Source: Boswellia sacra | Taxonomy: Eukaryota; Streptophyta; Magnoliopsida; Sapindales; Burseraceae | Direction of reading: 5' to 3' | NCBI GenBank assembly: GCA_013180625.2 | Contig: SNVD02002508.1 | Coordinates: 1 to 64,000 of the forward strand | Length of the DNA stretch: 64,000 nucleotides | In this document: piece by piece, positions 46,955 to 60,416 of the stretch | How positions within the stretch are numbered: the stretch's first letter is position 1 | Layout of the letters: the number at the start of each line of letters is the position of its first letter | Notes under the pieces: model-generated | What the model saw: only the letters and a program-made list of their open reading frames with translations | The model's database searches: none | What the model was told of the DNA's origin: nothing | Position numbers and translations under genes: made by a program

Positions 46955-47125
46955 AACTTACACTTATCGCAGAAACTCTTGAAACAACATTTGCTAGTCA
47001 ATACAATATATTTCATTACTTCCCTACGCAATGGGTAGTGGAGTTATGGTGGAAGATCACCAACAGAATGCGTAGAAGGTAGGCCCTCAATTTCTCTCTC
47101 AAAAGCAGCCATGCATTAACATAGG
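46955..47125 (-). pseudogene. PQT3-like: Captured exon of a PQT3-like (DWNN/RBBP6-type) RING E3 ligase
   Basis: The minus strand reads FEREIEGLPSTHSVGDLPP, a stop codon, then LHYPLRREVMKYIVLTSKCC and FKSFCDKC before a GTAAGT donor. In the family this is the start of the RING finger (LHCPLCKEVM...SKCCFKSFCDKC). Here the first two zinc-binding cysteines are Tyr and Arg, and a Glu codon is TAA, so no functional RING can form. Fragment only. Confidence 0.78.
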
Positions 47126-47205
47126 ATGCAATGAATCATCTCGCCTACAACAGAGTTCTATGGACAAACACAATCAAATCATAAATTAGACATAAGCCTA
47201 GTCAT

Positions 47206-47345
47206 TCAGCTTCAAAATAGCAGCTCCAGCACTAGGCAAAGCATATGAGCCATCTGGATTTCCAATATGCATCGACTTTGTCCACTCCATCCCTTAGTGG
47301 GACTGGAAGCCACCAATGCTATAAGAACCGATAGCACAACACCAC
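47206..47345 (-). pseudogene. Probable captured exon, source unknown
   Basis: Preceded by a good acceptor (TTTCCTCTTCAG) on the minus strand. One frame ends MHIGNPDGSYALPSAGAAIL, KLND, stop, and looks gene-like; another frame (AVCGVVLSVLIALVASSPTK...) would continue from the PRMT exon in phase for 47 residues. I do not recognise the source. Confidence 0.35.
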
Positions 47346-47934
47346 AGACTGCCCTGAAGAGGAAATAATATGAAAATATGGAGATCAGCTTCTCACTCAA
47401 TAATAGTGCTACAACCTACCACATAATGTGCTCACTTTGGAAATCAAATTATCAGACGGAAGAAAGATAGTTTAAATGCACTAATAAAAGTATATATAGC
47501 ACGGCTAGAAAAAGATAATTATTTGTAACCAGCAGATTTGTAGTAAAAATTTAAAAAATAAAACACAGAGTATGCAATATCCAACAGATAAAGGAAACAG
47601 TATGCAATATCCAAAAGGGACTCATATATCATATAATGCTCAAAAACTAAACAAAGCAGTTGTTAGTGGCTCCCAATGTACAGAACGAACCAAGGAGGAA
47701 TTTGAAAACTTTTTAAGACTATAAATGCAAATGCAGTGTCTCTTCACCTTTGAAATGGAAGCCACGATTAATTATTGTGAGACAAAAGAAACAACCTCAG
47801 CACTCCCAGTTTTAAGCATTGTTAAAGCAATGACAGCAGTTAAAAGCACAGAAACAAAAGAACAAAGTAAACTTGTGTGATTTCATACAACAAAACTAGG
47901 CAAATAATGCTCATAAAACCAATTAAGTTACTTA

Positions 47935-48650
<716 letters not shown>

Positions 48651-48732
48651 TGAGAACCAATCACTTTCCCATCACTTTCTCGGGAACAAAACAGAAAAGA
48701 GCAAGTGACAAAAATGATGAGGAAAAGCTCAC

Positions 48733-48831
48733 TTCTTCCTTAGATCTGGTGCCATAGAAGGCAGTAACGGTAGCGTCGAGCAAGAAGACATCAATCGATT
48801 GGCTTAAATCTCGAAGCTTCTCAGCCGCCAT
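48733..48831 (-). pseudogene. XPO1-like: Captured first exon of exportin 1
   Basis: The minus strand reads MAAEKLRDLSQSIDVFLLDA then TVTAFYGTRSKEE followed by a GTGAGC donor. This matches the conserved N-terminus of plant XPO1 (CRM1), the nuclear export receptor, which starts with the same MAAEKLRDLSQ. The start codon and a leader (about 48,832-48,960) are kept, so this could supply the 5' end of a chimeric transcript running into the PRMT10, RING and PSI pieces. Everything after the first exon is missing. Confidence 0.85.
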
Positions 48832-49889
48832 AGCTGGAGTCGGCGAGTTACGGGGCTGCTGGAGTCGGTGCCTTGCGGGGCTGCTGGGGTCGGCGATTTG
48901 AGCTATAATGAAACTGATTTGAGAAGAAACATCGAATCATAAGAAGGATTTGAGAAGAAATCGATGTTAGTAGATGATGAGTGGGTAAGGGAGTAGATGA
49001 TGGCGGCTGGGGCAAAAAAAGGTGAGCAAATGGTGGGAAATAAAAAAGGGAAATAGGGAAAATATAATATTTTTTTTAAATGTATATACATGTCACTTAT
49101 TTTAAAAGTGATAAATGAAATTATTCAAAGTGACAAATAATATAAAAAAGTAAAGTTGACTTTTGAGATTAGATTATATTTCTCACTTATTTAAAAAACT
49201 GTCAAATAAAAAATTTATAAAGTGACAAATATTTAAAAAATTCTTGTAGTGATTATTCTGGATGTGATGTTAATGGGGTCTGTTATTGTATCAAAGAAAG
49301 AGATGATGCACTTACCACCCAAAACAGTGGAGTATCAGTGCCTGGTGAACATGATGGAGCATAAATTGATTTTTATGGGTCATTATCAAGTGTCCTTGCA
49401 TTAGAATATAAGAAGGACAATGAAGTTGTTCTATTTCATTGTAAATGGTATGACTCTAATCCTAAAATGAAGAGGATTCACCATCATTATCACCTTCTAT
49501 CCATTAATGTTTCTCGAACCTGGTATAATGAAGATTCTTGTATTCTAGCAACTCAAGCACAACAAGTGATATTTATTGATGATCCAAAACTCGGGGAAGG
49601 GTGGAAAGTGGTGGAGAAAATAGAACGTAGGGGTTTATGGGATACTCAAGAAAAGGATGAGATAAATCAAGTAAAAATTGAGGTGAATGATGAATCAATA
49701 GATCATACTTTTTCATTTCAGCAAGATGAATTGGATGTTGGCCTATTCACTATAAATTATGTTAATCTAGAAGAGGTTGATGTCCCCCTTGCAAAAAGAG
49801 GAGCAAGTAGAAGGGAAAATGTATTAGATGATTTTATATGTGATGAGATAGATAAGGAAGATGAAAGTGGCTGAAGTACTACAATGCCG

Positions 49890-50400
49890 TATTGATACTA
49901 ATGTTGGACTAGATTAATGGTAATTGTTCATGAGTATTTGCGTTTAAATAATATATGATCATGTTTTTCTTATGTTTTAAGATAATATTATTGTTAAAAA
50001 ATATAGTTATGTAATTAATACATATTTTTTTGTGTTCCAGATGGCTCTAGGTGGCAAAAAGAAATAAAAAAATCTCAACAGTCAAGGGATTGCCAATATT
50101 AATACATAAGAGGTGACTAAAAGTCTAGTAGAAGTCCAAAATACCTCCAGTAAACTAAGTTCTACATTTTGCGTGTATAAATTTTAGGTGCTTATCATCA
50201 TATTTATGTAATGTTAAATTTCTTTGTTCTAATTTTATATAATAGTGTATAATGAAGCATATATATGATGTTACAATTTAGATTTTATGATTTGTGAAAT
50301 TTTATGATTTCATTTAATATTTTGATTTTTATAATTTGTATAACTTTTGTGCACAATATTGAAGAGGCAGGTCTGATAAGCATATTAATGATGAAAATGA
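49890..50400 (+). pseudogene. Internally deleted TNP1/Ptta-like gene
   Basis: 49,890-50,180 aligns with 19,553-19,860 and 50,215-50,400 with 21,990-22,200; about 2.1 kb of the TNP1-like gene between them is missing. The first exon (from 50,041, atggctctaggtggcaaaaag) has a stop after about 10 codons. Confidence 0.75.
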
Positions 50401-50419
50401 AATACAAAGAACAAAAAAA

Positions 50420-51429
50420 AAAGATTGAAAAATTCAATGCTTTTTGCGACCAAAAAATGGTCGCAAAAAATAGTATTTTATGACAAAATTGTTGTCACAA
50501 AATATATTTGTTTATTCTACTATTTTACGACAAACATTTTCTCACAATAAATATATCTTGCGACAAAAATTTTGTCACAATATGTAATTTAATAATATCT
50601 CAACCATTTTGCGACAAAATATTTCCTCCCAAAAGGGTGGCCACGATAGTTTTACATTTTTTTGCGACAAAATTATTATCGCAAAATATACTTTCTACGA
50701 CAAAACATTTGTCACCATAGGCGATTCAAATTGACTAAAATCTCTCGCGACAATTTAATTTTGTAGTAAATCTCTTTTTTGCGACGATAATATTGTCATA
50801 AAATGTAATTTACATTGTATTAAATATATTACAACAAATATTTTCTCGCGAAAAGCGCTCTTTAGCGACAAAATGGTTGTCACAATGGGCAACATTCATT
50901 ATGGTGCACATATTGCCACCAAATATTTCTCTCTAAAGGCGGTTTATTGCGACGAATATCTTGCCGCGAAATGCATCTCTCTTAGTTTGTGCTATGTCTT
51001 TTGCGACCAAAATTTTCTCGCAAAATAAGATTTTTTGCGAGAAAAAGTGGTCACAATATATTCAGACGACTTTAAATATCCATTGTTTTATCACTCATAT
51101 TGCGACCATAATTTCTCGCAAATAACTAAATATAGCGACAATAATCCAGTCACTAAACGTCTTATTTTGCGACGAAATATTCATCGTGGAAGACCAAATA
51201 ATTAAATGGCCGCTTTTTTGTGGCAAAATTTTGGTCGCCATACACTTATTTTAGCGAGGAAATTGTTGCCACAATAAGTTTTATTGCAACAAAATTTTGT
51301 TTTCTCGCAAAAAAACTTATTGCGACTGTTCCGCGACGAAAGTAATTTTGTAGCAAAAACTTTTTGCGACAAAATTTTTTCTTTTTGAGACAAAAATTTT
51401 CGTCGCAAAAAGTCATATTTCCTGTAGTG
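50420..51429. repeat. Right subterminal array and terminal inverted repeat of the CACTA complex
   Basis: Dense inverted motifs of the type ttttgcgacaaaa, ttgtcgcaaaa and tttctcgcaaaa over 1 kb, ending in cctgtagtg at 51,429. Same motif class as the left end. Confidence 0.85.
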
Positions 51430-52440
51430 TAGTAAACAACATTGCCACTAGTGTGAGGTTTTCCTACATAGATGCGTTTTTTAGTTACACACAGATAATG
51501 ATGGCCAATGAAGATAAGGTGATACCCTTCAGACTGTACAATGGAGAGGCAACTTACTAATGAATAGCGATGATACTGCTTCATGACATGATGCACAAGG
51601 AGATAAAAGTATGTGTGGATGACATGATGGTGAAATCTGAGACTCGAGAATGTCACTTTGAAGCTTTAGACAAATTCCTAAAAAGGGTGAAAAAGTACAA
51701 GCTGCAGCTAAATCCGAAAATGTATGTCTTTGGAGTAACCTTAGAGAAGCTATTGGAGTTTGTAGTTGGCAAGAAGGGGATAGAAATAGAGTTAGACAAG
51801 ATCAAGGCGATTATGAAAATGCCATAATCCAAGATCGAAAAGGAAGTTTGAGGGTTTCTTGGGAAGATCCAATTTATCAGTCGGTTCATTGCCAAGTCGA
51901 TGATAGTTTGTGTACTGATCTTCAGACTTCTAAAGAAGGATCAATCGTTGGAGTAGAGTGATCAATGCCAAGAAGATTAAGAAATACTTGCAGAATTTGC
52001 CAGTTTTAAGACTGCCAAAACCTGGCAAGAATTTTATTCTTACTTGGCTCTTGAGGAAGAAACCATCCGTGCTATGTTGGCGCAAGAAGATGAGAGTGGT
52101 ATAGAACATGCCATTTATTATCTTAGTAAGAAGTTGCTATCGTATGTGACAAATTATAGCTACACTGAGAAAACATGCTTAGCCATGGTCTAGTGCTCGA
52201 AGAAGTTGAGGCATTATTTTCAGTCTTATAAGATTAAGGCTGTTTCGAAGGAGCATTCGATGAAGTAATTTTGTGATGCACTAGCATTGGTGGGGAAGTT
52301 AGCAAGATGGCTAGTACAATTGTCAGAATTCAATATTGAGTATGTCATCAAGAAGGTGGTGAAAGGAAGAGTAGTAGCAAAGTTTTTGACGATGAACCCA
52401 GGAGATGACGATGAACCATGGGAGTTGGAATATCCAGATT
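51430..52440 (+). pseudogene. Tat-type gypsy RT (3' part) and RNase H, after the CACTA insertion
   Basis: Resumes the RT cut at 14,762: SYIDAFFSYTQIMMANEDKV, then the catalytic block VCVDDMMVKSETRECHFEAL (51,570-51,827), KYKLQLNPKMYVFGV, and, in broken frames, RNase H pieces (EHAIYYLSKKLLSYVTNYSY, YTEKTCLAMV). Several stops. Confidence 0.85.
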
Positions 52441-52900
52441 AACATCTCGGGGTAATCTTGGTAGTAGGATGGAGGATGTTGTTTGACGGAGCCATTAATT
52501 ACAATGGTGCTAGAATAGGAGTTATTTTAGTGTCACCAACTAAAGAAGTTATTCCATTCGCCAAGAAGTTGGAGTTCAGAGGCACCGACAATATTGCTAA
52601 ACATGAGGCTTATGCCTTTCGTTTGGAAATTCGGATTGCTATGGGCATTGATGAAATAGAAGTGTTAGGAATTCAAAACTAGTCATCTCTCAAGCTAATG
52701 AAGATTGGGATCTATAAGAAAGGAAGCTAAAATCGTACCTTGAACATATCAACAGGTTGATTAGGAGGTTCAAGCAGTGCACTTTTACCAATCTTTCTAG
52801 AAGGTGAGAATAAGATGACTGACTCATTGGCTTCGTTCGCATCAGTTTGGGTGAGCACACAGGAATTATTAGTGAGACTAATAGTGATATCACACGCGTG
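52441..52900 (+). pseudogene. Tat-type second (archaeal-like) RNase H
   Basis: LFDGAINYNGARIGVILVSP, then KLEFRGTDNIAKHEAYAFRL and IRIAMGIDEIEVLG: the D-G-A/E-A pattern of the additional RNase H that marks Tat/Ogre/Retand elements. It follows the pol RNase H and precedes integrase. Confidence 0.8.
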
Positions 52901-53059
52901 AGGTCCTTGTTATATGGAACTTTACATAATAGAAATTGAAATGGATGAGAAGCCGTGGTTCTATGACTTTAAGAAATATTTAGAATAGAGAATTTTGCCT
53001 AATGAGTCTAGTGAGAAGGATAGGGCCATATTACAAAAGTTAGCCCAATAATTTATTTG

Positions 53060-54180
53060 TCATCAAAGGGTGACGTACAAGAGAAGGCCAAAAGGGATGC
53101 AATTAAGGTGGGTTGATGAGAAAGAAGTAATGATGCTTATGGAAGAAATACATAGTGGTGTATATAGGCCATACATGAATAGGCTAATACTTTTACTGGC
53201 TAACCATAGATATAGACTGTGTTCGATTTGTGAAGAAATGTCACTAATGTCATATAAATGAAAATTTGATTCATCAGCCACCTTTAAAGCTACAAGAGAT
53301 GACAACATTATGGCCCTTTACTGTACAAGAAATTGACATTATAGACGAAATAAAGTTGTCAACCTCTAATGAGCATCGATATGTGGTGGTTGCGGTTGAC
53401 TACTTCACTAAATTGATGGAAACTGAGTCCTATTGTAAACTACGGGCAAAGCAGATGGTGAAGTTTACTGAGAAGAACATCTTATGCAGATTCAGAGTGC
53501 CATACCATGTCTTGACTAACAATAGGGTTCATTTTTAGGCAGAAACTAAGGCCTTGTTAGAGAAATATGGAATCGATCATCATAATTCATTGTCGTATAG
53601 GCCACAAGCCAATGGAGTACTAGAAGCGGCATATAAAAACATCAAGAAGATGTTGGCCAAGATGGTGTAGACATATAAAGATTAGGCAGAGAAGTTGTTG
53701 TCTATGTTATAGGGTTATAGAACAACACCTAGAAGCTCGACAGGCATGACGCCCTTCTCGTTGGTATATGGTATAGAAGCGGTCATATCAATTAAGATAG
53801 AAATGAAATCAGCGAGGGTTCTGATTGAAGTAGAATTTCTTTAAGAGGAGTGGATTCATAATAGATATGAACTGTTGGCTTTAATTGATGAGAAGAGTGA
53901 AGGCCAGATACCACATGCAATTATAGCAGAAACTGGTTGCTCGAGCCTTTAACAAAAGAATAAAGGCAAGAAAGTTCAAAGAAGGGGACCTGGTCCTTAA
54001 GTAAGCGAGGCCGATTATATTTGATCCGAGATGGAAGTTCAAACCCAACTGGGAGGGTCCATTCATTGTGACGAAGGTCATATCCAACAAAGCCGTCATT
54101 TTATCAGAAATGGAAGGGGATGAGTTCACTGAACCCATTAACATGGTGTAAATATGGCTCTTATCCCGCCAGAGTATTTG
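53060..54180 (+). pseudogene. Tat-type integrase remnant
   Basis: Zinc-finger/core pieces PPLKLQEMTTLWPFTVQEID, HRYVVVAVDYFTKLMETESY, RFRVPYHVLTNNRVHF (catalytic Asp mutated to Asn), YGIDHHNSLSYRPQANGVLE and GYRTTPRSSTGMTPFSLVYG, then a basic C-terminal tail in shifted frames ending near 54,150. Many in-frame stops. Confidence 0.82.
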
Positions 54181-56140
54181 TGACCACGACACTATGTCAA
54201 AGCCTCTTTTGAGACTTAGGGGAGCACGAACGAGCTATGGGCACGTTTGAAGAATAGAGTTGCCACCTAATTATTCAATTGGGAATGAATGGGGGCAATC
54301 CAATCCCTCGATTTGAGACCTAAACTACCTTCTTCCTCTCAAAGATAGGTTCAGGAAGTTAGGTACGAGTAATTCGATCCTCTTAGATATAAATTCAGCC
54401 TCCACTAGGAAAATACCAAATAAGAATAGCTCGCATTGTTACTTAGCCCACTTAGCATTATTCGTTTTATGCACACATTTCCATTTTTTTATCTTTATTA
54501 GACATGTGAGGTGAATTCATTCATAGCAATTGCATATCCATACAAAGAAAGAGGGAAAAAAATATATTACATTTCCTTTCAAACATGGGGGAAAAGGAGA
54601 GGATTATAACAGCTGTTATTCAACAATAAAAATATTTCATACATTCATATATATTCAAAACTCAATAGATGGTGAATTCCTCACCACTATATGTGAGTCT
54701 ATTAAACGTCTATTAAGTTTCTTACATGTCCATTCAAACATAGTTTACCAAGTTATTCATTCTTAGTTATGGTCTCTCACCATCAATGTGTGTCCACCAT
54801 CACTTCGTGGCATCGCACAATTATACTACTTAATATACAAACATTCATGCATTCATAAATCATACAAAGCCGTAATCTAATATCATGGCATTCTAGCCTA
54901 GATTTGTTAAGTTCTATCATGGCATTCTACTTAGCACTATTCTAGCAAAATTCATATTAATTCATAATTTCATAGCTTTTCTTGCCTAAGCATGGCATTT
55001 CTAGCCTAATTCAAGCAATCAACATTGATCATAATATTCAAGAGCAAAATAGTAATTCTTACCTACTCTATGCTATTTCCTAGCATTCTTCAAAGCAAAT
55101 AAATTATCCTAGCATGATTCTGATCATGTGCTCCTAGGAATAATTCTAAGCATGTGCCCCTGGACATGTTTCAAAGCATTCGAAAAGAAATTAAACTCTT
55201 AACCATGATTCTAATAAAGGAGAGATAGTGGACTTACCTTAACATGCTTATTCATCTCACAAAACAAATAAGAGTTACACAATTCATAAAACCATAAACA
55301 TGCTTGTAAGCATAAAATTAGACCGTAAACAAGCTTATTCTAAGTAAGAAAAATGAAAGAGAAGAAAAGAGGGAGAAGAGAAAACTGCTCTCAGGACGTA
55401 CCCTTTTCGAGTTTAGAGTAATATAAAACGTCTAAAAAATATCAGACTAGAAAGGGCTCCTTGGAATTCTCACAAGTGTGTCCTAGAAGGAAAGAGAGAA
55501 GATTTTAAGATGCCTTAAGAAGTGTTCCCAAGGTGTGCTTATATAGGCTTTCCTTGGAGTGAAAAAGTGAAAAAAGCCAATGTGGGATTCGGATAAACAG
55601 TAATACTGAACAGTTCTGCGTGAATAGTGACATCGCTCTTTGGCCCTTCTTATTTTATAATTTTGTAATGTAGTCCCTTTTGACCTTTGTCTATTCAATT
55701 GCTTATAACATTCAGAATTCAACTATGATTCATGATCTGTAGATTTTTATGAAAATTAAACATATAAGGCTTCATAATGGTATATGAATCATCACTAAAT
55801 TCGTCCTGGATTAATTTCTGTGACTTTTTCAAGTCATACATCAGTTTTCGAGACATTTCACTAACTTCGTCTCACATTTCCTTTCTCGGGCTTTAAAGGC
55901 ATTTTAGTCATTTTCTATACTCGACATTCATCGTCATTCCTTCGTTGTACCTAAAAAATTCAATTTCAATAGTGTCTACAAACTTCGAAGAGGTATGTGA
56001 GACACAAAAGTCGACAAAGTACTGTTGCTTTGCCTTTCTTTCTTTCCTTTCGACATTTTCGCCTTGGTTCTTATTCTATCAAACCTCCTCATCATCTCTC
56101 TCTCTTTCTCTTCTTCTATTCCCATAGAAAGGCGCACTCA
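54181..56140. other. LTR-like sequence of uncertain element
   Basis: No coding sequence. The start (gagttgccacctaattattc near 54,262) resembles plant gypsy LTR/leader junctions. A TATA-like CTATATAAGCAC on the minus strand (near 55,536-55,547) suggests a minus-oriented LTR, which conflicts with being the 3' LTR of the plus-strand Tat element. Origin unresolved. Confidence 0.4.
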
Positions 56141-56147
56141 TTCGAGT

Positions 56148-56307
56148 GCTAATGTGCCCATCCAAGGACGGATATGCCCGTTTGAGGGCTAATGCACCCA
56201 TCTACCAGCGGACGTGCCTGTTCAAGGACTAATGTGCTCATCTAAAAGCGAACATGCCCATTTGAGGGCTAATGTGCCTAGCCAAGGGCTCGTGTGCCCA
56301 TTTAAGA
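56148..56307. repeat. 40-bp minisatellite, four copies
   Basis: Unit begins gctaatgtgcccatccaagg; four consecutive 40-bp copies with substitutions only. 56,330-56,580 continues with a different degenerate ~60-bp repeat (gtgcacctacttcttagggtt). Confidence 0.85.
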
Positions 56308-57138
56308 GCTAGAAAGCATTCTTACGATGCTATGATATAACACTCTTCAGTGCACCTACTTCTTAGGGTTTCTAATGCACCTACTTTCGAGAGTTTTCAA
56401 CACTCTTCAATACGCTTCTTCTTAGGGCTTGTGCCTATTCCAAGGGGTTAAAACACTCGTAAGTGCACCTACTTCCTAGGGTTTTCAACACACTTCAATG
56501 CACCTCTTTCTTAGGGCTTCTTCCTATTCTAAGGGCTTGAAACACTCTTAAGTGCACATATTTCTTAGTGTTTCCTCTTAATGCATGCCCAATGGGAAAA
56601 CTTCGATCATGGACTGCTTCATGGTCTTTAGACCTTCTCATTCCTAATGCATTCGGCTTAGTATTATTCATTCTTCTTTGATCTCTTCAAACTTTGCATT
56701 CGTTGGGTTTGATACCCTTCTTCTAAGTATTCTTCATGTTACTTCCAGTCTTTGTCCTCATTAAGTTTTATGCCCTTCTTTCGAGTATTTTTGCTTCTAT
56801 TCTTAATTTCTTCTAGTCCACTAGGGAAATCTCTTGAGTTCTTCATTCTTGTAATATATTCTTTCTCTTGTCTTTGCAAATTCCTGTAGGATTTAAACAT
56901 TTCTCAATGCTGTAAAATCAATTTAAAAAATTTGTACCTTATTCAATGTATTGTTCGACAAATTACTTTCTAGTATCTGGAGGAATTCTTCCATGTGATT
57001 CTGGTGGAAGATTCTATCGATCGATATTACTGTTCTTTCCTTGAGGGTTGCTAAGCCATTGCCATGGTTAGGTGCTTACCACCAGAGTGTTTCAAAGATT
57101 CCTTCGATGTTTTAAGGTCGACATAAAGTTTTCTTCCT

Positions 57139-57141
<3 letters not shown>

Positions 57142-57178
<37 letters not shown>
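57142..57178. repeat. (CT)n microsatellite
   Basis: ctctct run inside a longer pyrimidine-rich stretch (57,130-57,320). Confidence 0.95.
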
Positions 57179-57183
<5 letters not shown>

Positions 57184-57460
57184 TTTTTTCTTTTGTTCTC
57201 TCTTCTTCTTCTCCTTCTCTTTTCGTCTCTTCTTTGTCTTTCTTTTTCTCTCTTTTTTATCTTCTTTCTCTTTTTTCTTTTCTTGTTTTCTCTCTCTTCT
57301 TTCTCTCTTTGACCTTTTACCCTTTACCTTTCGAACTATCTGACTATGAATCGTCTTCTTTTTTCAAGTCTTTCAAGGTGAACTTCAAATTTCTTCTTCA
57401 AAATTCCTTTTGTAAGGTAGACTTCAAATTAATTCCTTCTTCATGGCGAAACAAAAGAGA

Positions 57461-57660
57461 TACCTTTTTAAGGTGGACGCCTTCTTCATGGTAAATGCCT
57501 TCTTCGAGGGAGATTCCTTCTTCAAGGTGGATACCTTCTTTGAGGGAGATTCTTCCTTCAAAGTGGATGCCTTATTAAAAGAAGATGACTTATTCGGGGG
57601 AGATTCCTTATTCGAGGTGGATAACTTTTTTGAGATGGATTCTTTATTTAATATGGATGC
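57461..57660. repeat. 18-bp minisatellite, about 11 units
   Basis: Units such as tccttcttcaaggtggat, 18 bp with few indels, so the plus-strand frame 57,443-57,667 encodes a six-residue repeat of the pattern x-F-F-x-x-D (SFFKVD TFFEGD). No start-context or homology evidence that it is a gene. Confidence 0.85.
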
Positions 57661-57719
57661 GAGGTAGATTCTTTCTTCAAGGTGAACATCTTTCTTAAAA
57701 TGAGATGCCCTCTTTACGA

Positions 57720-58260
57720 TAATTGCTTTTGCATATCATGCTATTTAAGTGGAATCTCATCGAGATGAAACTGCCTTTGCACATCGTGCTGATTGATAGG
57801 AGTCCCATCGAGGCTGAGCTACCTGATTCATATAGCTTGCATATCGTACTGAATAGAGGAGCCTAATCTAGGTGACTTGCATATCATGCTACTTCCATTG
57901 GTTCTCATCGAGACCGAATTGCCTTATCCGGGCGACTTGTACCTCACGCTATTTCCATTGGTTCTCATCAAGATTGAATTGTCTTATCCTGATGACATGC
58001 ATATCATGCTACTTCCATTGGTTCTCATCAAGAATGAATTGCCTATCATGCTACTTTTGTTACGTCTTATTGAGACTAAGTTGTACATCGTGCTACTTCT
58101 ATTGGGTCTCACGATGACTGAGTCTCATATCATGCTACTTTTATTATATCTCCCCGAGATTTACTTGCACTTTATGCTACTTTTATTAGGTCTCATCGAG
58201 ATTGACTTGCACATCATGCTGCTACTGCTACATCTCCTCGAGGTTTTGATACCATTTCTT
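57720..58260. repeat. 60-bp minisatellite, three good and several decayed units
   Basis: Units start at 57,876, 57,936 and 57,996 (cttgcatatcatgctacttc); degenerate copies extend on both sides. Confidence 0.85.
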
Positions 58261-59196
58261 TTATGACTACCCTTGGTATTTTATACTTCATTGTGATTTT
58301 ACAAAGTTACTTTTGGATTGCGTACCATTTTGAATTATGCTTCCTAAAAGAAAATATTTCATGTCTCAAGTATGTATGATGTCTATCTTAATTATCTTTT
58401 CTAACTATGTGCTTCTTGCTTGGATTTGACGGGTCGTCGACAAATCGAGTGTCTAGAGTGAGACGTTGAGCATCTTTAAGCTCAGGTTGCTGCTTTTTCA
58501 ATTGATGTTGCCGATGGCGAGTAAGGACTGTCATCATCAACCTTCCATTTTTCCTTTCTACTTCTCACGCCTTCCAATGCCTTTCTTTGCATTTTTTATA
58601 TGTTTGAGATCATTCTCAAAGGCCTTCTAGTCTCTACTAAAGCTTCTAAAGGACAATGATTGGAAATTACTCAAATCCAGTGGATTCTATAATCCGAAAT
58701 TCCTTCAACGTGTAAAGCTCAACATTCATTTTCTTAAGGAATGCACAACCTTTTGGAATCCTCACGTCTTCCGCTTAAATAGGCAGGAGTTTTCCATTTT
58801 GTATGAGGATTTCTCCACTATAGTCGATTGTTATTTATCCAGTTTTGAAAATACATAATTTCATTAAATCCTTTGGATTCCCAACTTTTAACATGGACAA
58901 TCATACTAGCGGCAGTAGAGTGACATTATCTTTTGTCAGGCTTTTGCTTGAAATGATGGATAGAACCTCTTCCTATTACCTTTACCTTATTCAGTTTTAC
59001 CTACTTATGCAGTTTTTATTGGTTTCACCAAACGGTCTCGGAGATCCACATCTTTTGGCCATCATTTGCCATATAGGACCTCGTTTCACCATAATTCCCT
59101 TGATTCTATCTAAAACATTGATCAGACTAGATCGAGTGAGGGTTAATCCGAGTTAGAGGCTCGGTGGCAGTTTTCTACTTCTTCATGTTCTTCTTC
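58261..59196. other. Unassigned sequence
   Basis: No frame, repeat or element end recognised up to the junction with the Athila LTR. Confidence 0.4.
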
Positions 59197-60401
59197 TAAA
59201 CTTAAATAATAAATGAAAATAACATAAGAGAAATTAACACAATAATAATGAAAGCTAAGGTTAGGGGATCCGCCCTTGATATTTTGAATAAGGATAAACA
59301 ACCCATTTTAGTTATATGAATTATAGTTGCTTCGTTACCAATATTTATGCCACTACCTGTAAATGAGTTCAAGCATCCAATGTGTCAATCTCCATATATC
59401 TACAACAAATCAAGGTTCCTAACTAGATTCATGTCGGTAAGGAAGAACCATACGACATCTAGAAAGGATCCAAGCATTTGATGTGCCAAGGATTGTCGAT
59501 GATCAAGAGCTCCACTTTACGAGTGGTGTCAAGATTGATTAAGAAAATAAATATAAATCCTATAAAATAAACAACACAAGATTACGATTATTAAGCACAT
59601 ACCAAGGGTTAGAGAATCCTTATTCTAATATCAAGGGTTTCACCCTTTCACCTTAGCAAGAAAGAAATTAGAAAGACATTATAAGAGAAAGAACACAAAT
59701 TGCAAGAAAAAGGAAATTCATTAATAACATTAAAACACAAGAGAGAAACACAATACAAGATCCAAGCAAAGGCCAAGATACTTCAGCCAAGGCCAAGATG
59801 CATTAATGGGTCACAAGACACCTCTATTTATAGATACATTCAGGGGCAAACTTGTCAAATTACAAAGGAATAGTTGTCAAATGTTAGGTGAACTAACTTT
59901 GACCATTGGGATCATTAGGTACACCACTTTGACCACCGATTTTGACATTGAAATATTGAGCATTTTAATCACATGTCTTCATCAAAGTTGTATATATTTC
60001 TCTCAGATTTCTAGAACATATTGATTTGCACAATTTGGATACGTATTTTGAGAGATACGGTCCAAATACTGAGGCCTGGTCAGACTGGGCCGAGACTGTA
60101 GATGGGTTCACTTCAAGCCTAATTTTGGTCCACTAAGAGCCCGAATTTGATGATGCTTGTGAAATGCAATCTTGTAGACAATTGAATCAGCTTTCCAAAA
60201 CATTAAGATTTGTACCATTCTGATCTATAAATAGAGAGTTATACCCATTTTACCGAACCTGTAACAAAACCAAAATTAAGAGGAATTAATTCCAAAGATG
60301 CAAATGCTACAAATATGCTTAAGTTGAGGAATTTAATGACACTATTAATGCAATATGATAAACTAAGCTCTTATTAAAAATACATATTTAAGTGTTCATC
60401 A
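59197..60401 (-). repeat. 3' LTR of Athila copy 2, truncated
   Basis: Aligns with 7,755-8,948 of copy 1. TATA box CTATAAATAG on the minus strand at 59,823-59,832. The sequence matching 7,421-7,754 is missing. Confidence 0.85.
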
Positions 60402-60416
60402 CATCCCCCAACCAGC
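60402..60416 (-). promoter_or_regulatory. Athila polypurine tract
   Basis: The minus strand reads GGTTGGGGGATG directly before the LTR start TGATGAAC. Confidence 0.7.

Noticed and set aside
57072..57494. 140-residue serine/leucine/phenylalanine-rich frame
   Set aside because: It is translation of the (CT)n tract and adjoining pyrimidine-rich DNA, with no domain or conservation signal.
54181..59196. A single 5-kb 3' LTR of the Tat element
   Set aside because: No matching 5' LTR is seen near 11,660, and the TATA-like box near 55,540 is on the opposite strand, so the assignment is not supported.
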